Below, one piece after another: positions 48,102 through 54,371 of a DNA stretch of 54,371 nucleotides (positions are counted from its first letter, which is position 1; each line of letters opens with the position of its first letter). Both the position numbers and the translations under genes were made by a program. The notes under the pieces were generated by a model. It saw only the letters and a list, made by a program, of their open reading frames with translations. It was not told the DNA's origin and searched no databases. Source of the stretch: Umbelopsis ramanniana AG (lineage: Eukaryota > Mucoromycota > Umbelopsidomycetes > Umbelopsidales > Umbelopsidaceae); NCBI RefSeq assembly GCF_025399195.1, contig NW_026252178.1:1-54371 (forward strand). The letters are read 5' to 3'.

Positions 48102-51100
48102 ATGAAGGCATTGAGTGCTAAGTTGGACCTTCCTTACAATCTCCAGTGCCATGTTCGCACCAGCAGTGCAATGGAAATTGAGCGCACTCTTTCCTCGTTG
48201 CTCAACCATCGACCCGCTTCGTTACAAGATTCTGGAATTGCTGAAAGTAGTGAAGCTACTCTGGGTCAAGATACATCGCTACCGGGCATACTTGCGATTT
48301 GTAGTGTCTTGCTATTTCGCTACACGTCATCGCCATCATTTCAGTACACGGTGTCTTTCAAAACTCAAAGGGAACAGTCTAGAAATATCAGCCTTCAAGT
48401 GTCTGTACCACCTAGCAGCGATTTACTGCATCTAGTGATTCAAGTCAAAAATTCATTATTGTCAGCCAGCCACAATGGCCAACTGCCTCCACTCAGCCAT
48501 GTTGACTATATTTGCCTCCAGGATCAAGCCAATGAGTCAGCCGAAGTCGTAGACATGTCCATTGCAGGTGGCTTGTATTTTAGATTCCAAAGCTATCAAA
48601 ATGTGTTTACGACCACCTTTTCATTCGCCAAGATTCTGTCCTTCTCAGAACCACATGCTATTGACATAACATCACACTGGGAATCTCTTTTTCTGCAACT
48701 TAAAGCGGCTCCCTTAGAACTGGCCAACAAGAAAGTGGGAGATATTAATATACTCAGTCAGGAAGAGCGAAGTACTCTTTTAACCGTTTGGAACAACTGC
48801 CCACAGCCGGAATTGTACGATAAGATAGGAGATGTCAAATTACTGCATATGTTATTTGAGCGTCAAGTGGAACTGCATCCTGAAAACACCGCCATTGCTC
48901 ACGAAGATGTTTCAAAACCTGTTAAATACACTTACCGAGAAGCAAACGCTGAGGCTGACAAGGTGGCCATTCGTCTCATGTCAAACAGCAAGAACTTCGA
49001 TCATCTACCTCCTACCACACTTGAGAATGTATTTATTGCCCATCTATTTCCCCGATGCGCTGAATCATATATTTGTATGTTAGGAATCCTAAAGAGTGGA
49101 GCTGCATATGTTCCTTTGGATATATCTTTTCCAATGGATAGAGTTGCTTATATCCTACAAGATTGTAAGGCAAAGTCCATCATTACAACCGCTGATCTTG
49201 GAACAAAACTTAGAGAATACCAGATTGGCATGAAAGGAAGCGAGCAAGCGTTTGAAACTGAAATTCTGATTTGGGATGATATTTGTTGCTCGAAATCATC
49301 ATCCATCGGTTTCCTGTCTGTGGTAGAGCAAGGCATTCGTCCCAGGTACAACGTGAATACAAACGGTGCCTGTTACGTTATTTATACATCAGGTATGGCC
49401 ATTCATTATCTGGATTGCGGTGATGATTTTCTAAACATCTAACCTTCGTGTCAATCAAATAACGATAGGTAGTACTGGAAAGCCAAAAGGCTGCATTATT
49501 GAGCACCAAAGCGCCGTAAATTTGGTCCTCTCAGAATCCAGTATTTTTCCGCTGACAGAAAAGGATATCGTCTTCCAAAATTTTTCTTTGGCATTTGATG
49601 CCTCTATTGAAACGATCTGGTTGGCTTTTTTCAATGGGGCCACCCTCTATGTTCCTACCGAAGATATGATGCATTCTGGAGCACAACTCACACAATACAT
49701 CACAAATGCAAAAGTTACCGTGCTGTCCTGCGTACCAACTATGTTAACCATGTTAAGTACCGTCAGCTGCGAAAATGAGAAGAGGAATGACCATTTGCTC
49801 CCTACCGTCAAAACGCTTATTGTAGGCGGCGAAGCTTGCTCCAAGGACGTAATAGATAAGTGGAGCTTGAACGGCCAAAGGCGAATGGTCAATACGTACG
49901 GGCCAACCGAAGCAACAGGTATGTTAATGACCATTTTACAAGCGAACAAGAACGCATGGTTTCTGATTTCTAGTACCAGTTATCGCCACGTACAGTGACT
50001 GCCGAGCCGGCGACGGTATTGTTAGCATCGGTACAGCAGTGCCAAATTATGAGGTCTACATCCTTGATCCCCATCTCCAGCCTGTTCCGATTGGCGCCAT
50101 AGGCGAACTTCATATAGGAGGCATTGGGTAAGTTACAAGTGAATTAGTCCGTTCTTTATCTAAATAGGATGAAGTTACTAACGACTTAAGCACATTTCAG
50201 TGTTGCTAGAGGGTATCTCAACAGACCAGAATTGAACAAGGAAAAGTTCATTGAAAACCCTTTTGCACCCCAAATTTCTAATTCACCTCGATTGTATAAA
50301 ACGGGTGACTTGGCACGATATATTCCACCATCTGTATCTCAGAAAACGTCAAGTCTACCAGAAGGAAGCATAGAGTATATGGGTCGCATTGACATGCAAG
50401 TGAAGATACGAGGTTACCGCGTGGAACTGTCGGAAGTGGAAGCAGTGATCATCCGATGCTGTTTACAAGTAGCAAATGCGGTAGTCCACCTTTGGAAAGG
50501 CGACGTGTCCAGCTCAGAAGAACCTGAAGAACTCTTTGTTGCTTACATTGTAACGAAGGAAGGAACAGCACCATTTAACTCCAGTGCAGCCAAAGAAGAG
50601 TTGAAACAGCACCTTCCAGATTACATGATTCCCTCCGTCTTCCAGCTGATTGAGGAGATTCCAACCTTAGCGAGCGGCAAGGTGAACAGAAAAATGCTAC
50701 CGAAACCCATTGAAAAAATAGGTATGTGTCTCCATGGCTATCAATACTGCAGGTAGCTAAAAAATTAACTTGTCTCGTTTTTCTTATGTCAGAACTTTCA
50801 GAAGATGGTCTCTTTATGGATGAAAGCTTCAGTTTGACACAGCGGACAGTCGCACGACTTTGGGCAAAGCTTTTGGTTCTTGACAATGTGGTCAATGTAC
50901 TGGATTCCGATTTTTTCGATCTTGGCGGCCACTCTATGACGGCAGCAAAGCTTGTCTCTTCCTTAAGGTCAGACCCTATGTATGCTAACGTAGGAATGAC
51001 AGACGTCTACAAATATCGCACCTTGAAGGAATTTGCTGAAAGACTGGATGATATTGGTATGCAGTCTGTATCGAAGAAGTTTGAATGTGATGACTCGCAA

Positions 51101-53625
51101 ACGTACGTATCTGAGAAGGACATTGGATCTGGCAATGGATCTCCTACATTGAGATCCTATACTCAGGTTATTGTAAAATACATTTGTATGTTCATTGGCC
51201 TGTATTGCGTTTTCTGGTTTGCAAGCTTACCGCTCCTTCTTCCGTCCTGGACTCATAATTACGTCGATATCAAATCTGTCATATCTATGTATACTGGAAC
51301 TGTCTCCACCGCCAAAGCGGGAGTGTCTGCATTGACCCAAGATTACAAAAATTTAGAACAACTATCCAGCACACTAACGACTTTGATGTCAGCCTTATTG
51401 CTTCTCATTGCTATGAATATTACATTTGTACTATCTCCATTACTCATAATACTGGTAAAATGGGTTGTAATTGGAAGAATCAAGCCTGGGAAATATCCTC
51501 TTTGGGGAACTTACTATTGGAGATGGTGGCTGGTTCATCGTCTCACCAAGCTTCTGCCTCTACAAATATTTAAAGGATGGCCCGTCCTGGTCTGGTTCTA
51601 TCGTCTCCTGGGTGCGAAGATTGGAAAAAATGTACATATCGAAACGCCATACATATCCTGTCTAGATATGATCCATATTGGGGATGACACGAGTATTGGT
51701 ATTGATGTTTTTATGGAAGGTTTCAAAGTTCAAATGGACAAAGCAGATGAAAAGGGTCACCGTCAAGGCTGGCTTATAATTGGGAACATCGACATCGGCG
51801 CTGGCTGCTATATTGGATCCAAATCCCATTTATCAATTAATACAGTCATTCCTGATGACACGCTGATAGGCGAATTCTCTATGGTACCGGAAAATGCAAA
51901 GTTACAGCAAGGCAAGTCCTACACGGCTTCTCCTATATACGAGTGCAGTAGAGAAGACCTCGGATGCTGCTTTGCAGAAGCTGCTCAAGATCCTTATACC
52001 AGGGCATTCTCCAAAGACATTGACAGCAGGAGACTTCCTCGGTGGCTGTCATCTGTCCTTGAATGCTTTGCATTTTTTGGTCTCTTATCGGTCATGTTCG
52101 CCGCGGTTATTCCAAGTGTCATTCTTTTTCTGTTCGTTATGGATCGCTATGGAAAACCTCTGTTCTACACATCAGATGTGGACAAGAATGCCACGCAACA
52201 AGCAATATCAATTATTTGTATAATACTGACTCCAGCCATTTCCGGAATATTGTATGTGGTGACTTTCTGCTTGGAAACTACGGCAATCAAATGGATTTTG
52301 ATAGGAGATCTGAAAACCTCTGCTCACAAGGTCATTCATGTCAACAGTTGGCTCTGTATGAGGAAACGCTTTGTCGATTCGCTGATGCAGCTCAGCTTGA
52401 CCATAGTTCTGTCTTTGTATGCTACATTGCTACTGCCAGTCTGGTAAGTGACAACAATAGGTCTATGTAATACGACTTACAAGTTATTTACTAATACTAC
52501 GGTTGTTGTAGGTTCAAAATGATGGGTGCTAAAATAGGAAAGCATTGTGAGATCGCGACAACTAGACATATCACCCTCGATTTGGTTACTCTGAAAGACG
52601 GGAGCTTCGTCGCCGATGCAGTCTATTTAGGACCACATAAAGTTCATCAAGGATGGGTTCAGATATCTGAAGTAACTGTGGGCGAGAGGTCTTTCCTTGG
52701 AAATTCAGCATATGTGCCTACTGGTGTGGAGATAGGAAACAATTGTCTGCTTGGAGCTCTTTCACGACCACCCTTACCGACCGTGGAGGACACACAAGTA
52801 TCAGAAGATGCAATTATTACTCAGAAAATACCTGATGGAAAATCTTACCTGGGCTCACCTGGAATGTTCCTGCCAAGGCGGGCAACTGCCTCTGGAAAAG
52901 TGGATATAGAGAGAACATTTGAGCCTCCCTGGCACTTGTACTTGGCCCGCATCTCAATTGAAATATGGCGTATCATACTTCCACCTATCCTTTACTTGCT
53001 ACACGCGTATTCATCCATTATATTGATATTCGCTATGAAAGATATTGGACTGGTATCTGAGGTGACTCTCTGGTTCCTCTTTCCTATTGTCTATATTCTC
53101 ATGGCTGTCGTTTGTGCCTTTGTGGTCCTGATTTTCAAGTATGTATTGATAGGAAGGTATTGCGCAAGGGAAGCACCTCTGTGGAGTAGCTTTGTATGGC
53201 GTACCGAGTTGATCACGGCCTTGGAAGAAGCATTCATCAACGTGGTATTGATCTCGCACCTCCGTGGTACACCTTTTGTCAATATGTGGTTCCGACTACT
53301 AGGAGGAAACATTGGAAGGAACGTATGGTTGGAGACCACTATGGTCATTGAAGCTGACCTACTAACGGTCGGCGACGATTGTGCAATTGGATCTGACTGT
53401 ATATTGCAAACCCATCTCTTTGAGGACAGAGTCATGAAAATGTCTCAATTGAAGATAGGTAATGGGTGTACCATTGGATCAGCATCCATTACCCTTTATG
53501 ATGGTGTTATGGAAGACGGTGCAACGCTGGGAAGCTTTAGCTTGCTTATGAAAGGAGAGCGACTCATTGAAAACTCTAATATGGCCGGTATTCCAGCTGA
53601 GCCAGTGAGCCAGAACTTTAAATAG
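48102..53625 (+). CDS. Membrane NRPS-like poly-amino-acid synthetase (A-T-three beta-helix domains; Pls/VibA type)
   Basis: Candidate epsilon-poly-L-lysine-type synthetase. Exons 48102-49392, 49469-49918, 49980-50127, 50201-50721, 50793-52443 and 52512-53625 join in phase to 1,724 residues. Residues 1-230 resemble the end of a condensation domain and run into the usual linker ([17 protein letters not shown]). The adenylation domain shows [52 protein letters not shown] and Lys790 in SGKVNRK. Thiolation: FFDLGGHSM, with Ser851 the phosphopantetheine site. From about residue 928 there are six to seven membrane segments around three hexapeptide beta-helix domains, each opening alike: [28 protein letters not shown] and [14 protein letters not shown]. 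Specificity residues D474, A475, E478, S517, I548, G550, T573, V581, I582, K790 resemble the lysine code. In Pls the three tandem domains join lysines without releasing intermediates; the exact product here is inferred. Confidence 0.9.
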
Positions 53626-54371
53626 CTCCGAAAAGAGCAACCCAGCAGTTTGGTAGATGAAACATTGACAAATAAACAAAAATACAAGATTCGAGCAATT
53701 GATGGTTACAAAAGTTTGCGACAATTATTGAGTCGGTTGACTTAACATTCCGGGAATTCCGCCTGATGATGAAAATGGTCTCCAGATTCATTTCCACCAA
53801 CACTTTCGATTTTTCTCTGCGGCTGCAATGGTGTAAATGTCTGAAGGAAAAGACAGTGCGTCGTACAGGATCGCTGGGCTTCCTGCGATAGAATCTTACG
53901 ATATGATTCTACCTCGAAGTTCAGTGCAGTGTATCATATAACTTTGCAAAATGATGCCATTTATTATTTACAGTAACAAGATAGAAAGTCTACTTATATC
54001 GAAGATCTTCTAACATGAACAGATTTGCGTTGGATACAGCAGTAATATCGATTATATTACATCTTGCGCCAGTAGATGAGCGTACGTTTCTTTCCGACTG
54101 GAAGTTGGCAGCCGATGCGTTTGACCTCCGAACGTTGATCATACAGTCCTTTTAGAAATAATTTGCGCTGACATCATATAAGTTTAGCTTCGTATCAAAA
54201 TGTTGAACTCTGCCAAAAAATTAAAACGGATATCTTCCAATATACGATTGTTTTCTTCGAATATGCACCTCTGCCTACCACAATATGAGCTGACTGCTTA
54301 TTTGCCAATAGCAATTTCATAAAATCATGAGATAGTCTAGGTTGGAGAAGTCAGTCCCGCTGATCTTGAAC
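53626..54371. other. Right-edge region with two minus-strand open fragments
   Basis: The 3' region of the synthetase lies first. On the minus strand a 63-codon open frame without ATG (53933-53742) ends in TAA and has protein-like sequence (FEVESYRKILSQEAQR, then TPLQPQRKIESVGG). A second open stretch (54173-54057) ends in TAA and reads SEVKRIGCQLPVGKKRTLIY. Both could be terminal exons or remnants of a gene or element that continues past the edge. Neither is recognised. Confidence 0.3.

Noticed and set aside
48115-48435. Alternative plus-strand frame inside the synthetase first exon
   Set aside because: The frame starting at 48102 runs 430 codons into a clear adenylation domain; this one is a shadow.
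45900-53700. Full secondary-metabolite gene cluster around the synthetase
   Set aside because: Neighbours are a glycanase-like gene and sparse DNA; no transporter, tailoring enzyme or pathway regulator is adjacent within the window.

Overview
The window is nuclear DNA of a filamentous fungus, most likely an early-diverging one (Mucoromycota, probably Mucorales). The reasons are moderately AT-rich DNA, many short GT-AG introns (about 40-90 nt) with GTAAGT-like donors, two fungal Zn(II)2Cys6 regulators, a Yap-type bZIP, and protein sequences that look about equally like animal and yeast relatives (a galactokinase that reads like both Gal1 and GALK2, an RBM26-like protein, an ACAP-type ArfGAP, acetoacetyl-CoA synthetase). 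The lineage is an inference. No rRNA, tRNA, CRISPR array or organelle gene was recognised. Exon joins were made by eye from splice signals, reading frame and remembered family sequences; almost all genes close with consistent phase.

Layout. 0-6 kb: a MNN1-type mannosyltransferase (-) in a gene-poor, partly decayed stretch. 6-14 kb: a Zn2Cys6 regulator with a fungal-specific middle domain (+), a Yap-like bZIP (-), and galactokinase (+). 14-22 kb: a small CYSTM-like cysteine-rich protein (+), acetoacetyl-CoA synthetase (-) sharing a 127-bp divergent promoter with an alpha/beta hydrolase (+), and a tiny Gly/His-rich protein (-). 22-31 kb: a mitochondrial PPR protein (-), an orphan 104-residue protein (-), ribosomal protein eL20 (-) divergent from an RBM26/27-type RNA-binding protein (+), and a NIP30/PSME3IP1-like protein (+). 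32-43 kb: a Zn2Cys6 protein with its zinc cluster at the C-terminus (+), then on the minus strand a BAR-PH-ArfGAP-ankyrin protein (16 exons), the branched-chain 2-oxoacid dehydrogenase E1-alpha subunit, and a USP37-like deubiquitinase. 43-46 kb: a secreted peptide-N-glycanase A-like protein whose frame is interrupted once.

48-53.6 kb holds the most interesting gene: a 1,724-residue membrane-bound NRPS-like protein with the order adenylation, thiolation, then three left-handed beta-helix (hexapeptide) domains separated by membrane segments. This is the architecture of epsilon-poly-L-lysine synthetase (bacterial Pls, fungal VibA). The ten specificity residues read by eye against GrsA are D-A-E-S-I-G-T-V-I-K, close to the lysine code I remember (DAESIGSVCK). 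The gene is therefore a good candidate for a poly-lysine or related homopoly-amino-acid synthetase in an early-diverging fungus, with an unusual N-terminal half-condensation-like extension.

Otherwise the window is mainly housekeeping. Linked functions are modest: galactokinase (sugar entry), acetoacetyl-CoA synthetase and BCKDH E1-alpha (ketone body and branched-chain amino acid carbon), and several regulators. No classical secondary-metabolite cluster surrounds the synthetase.
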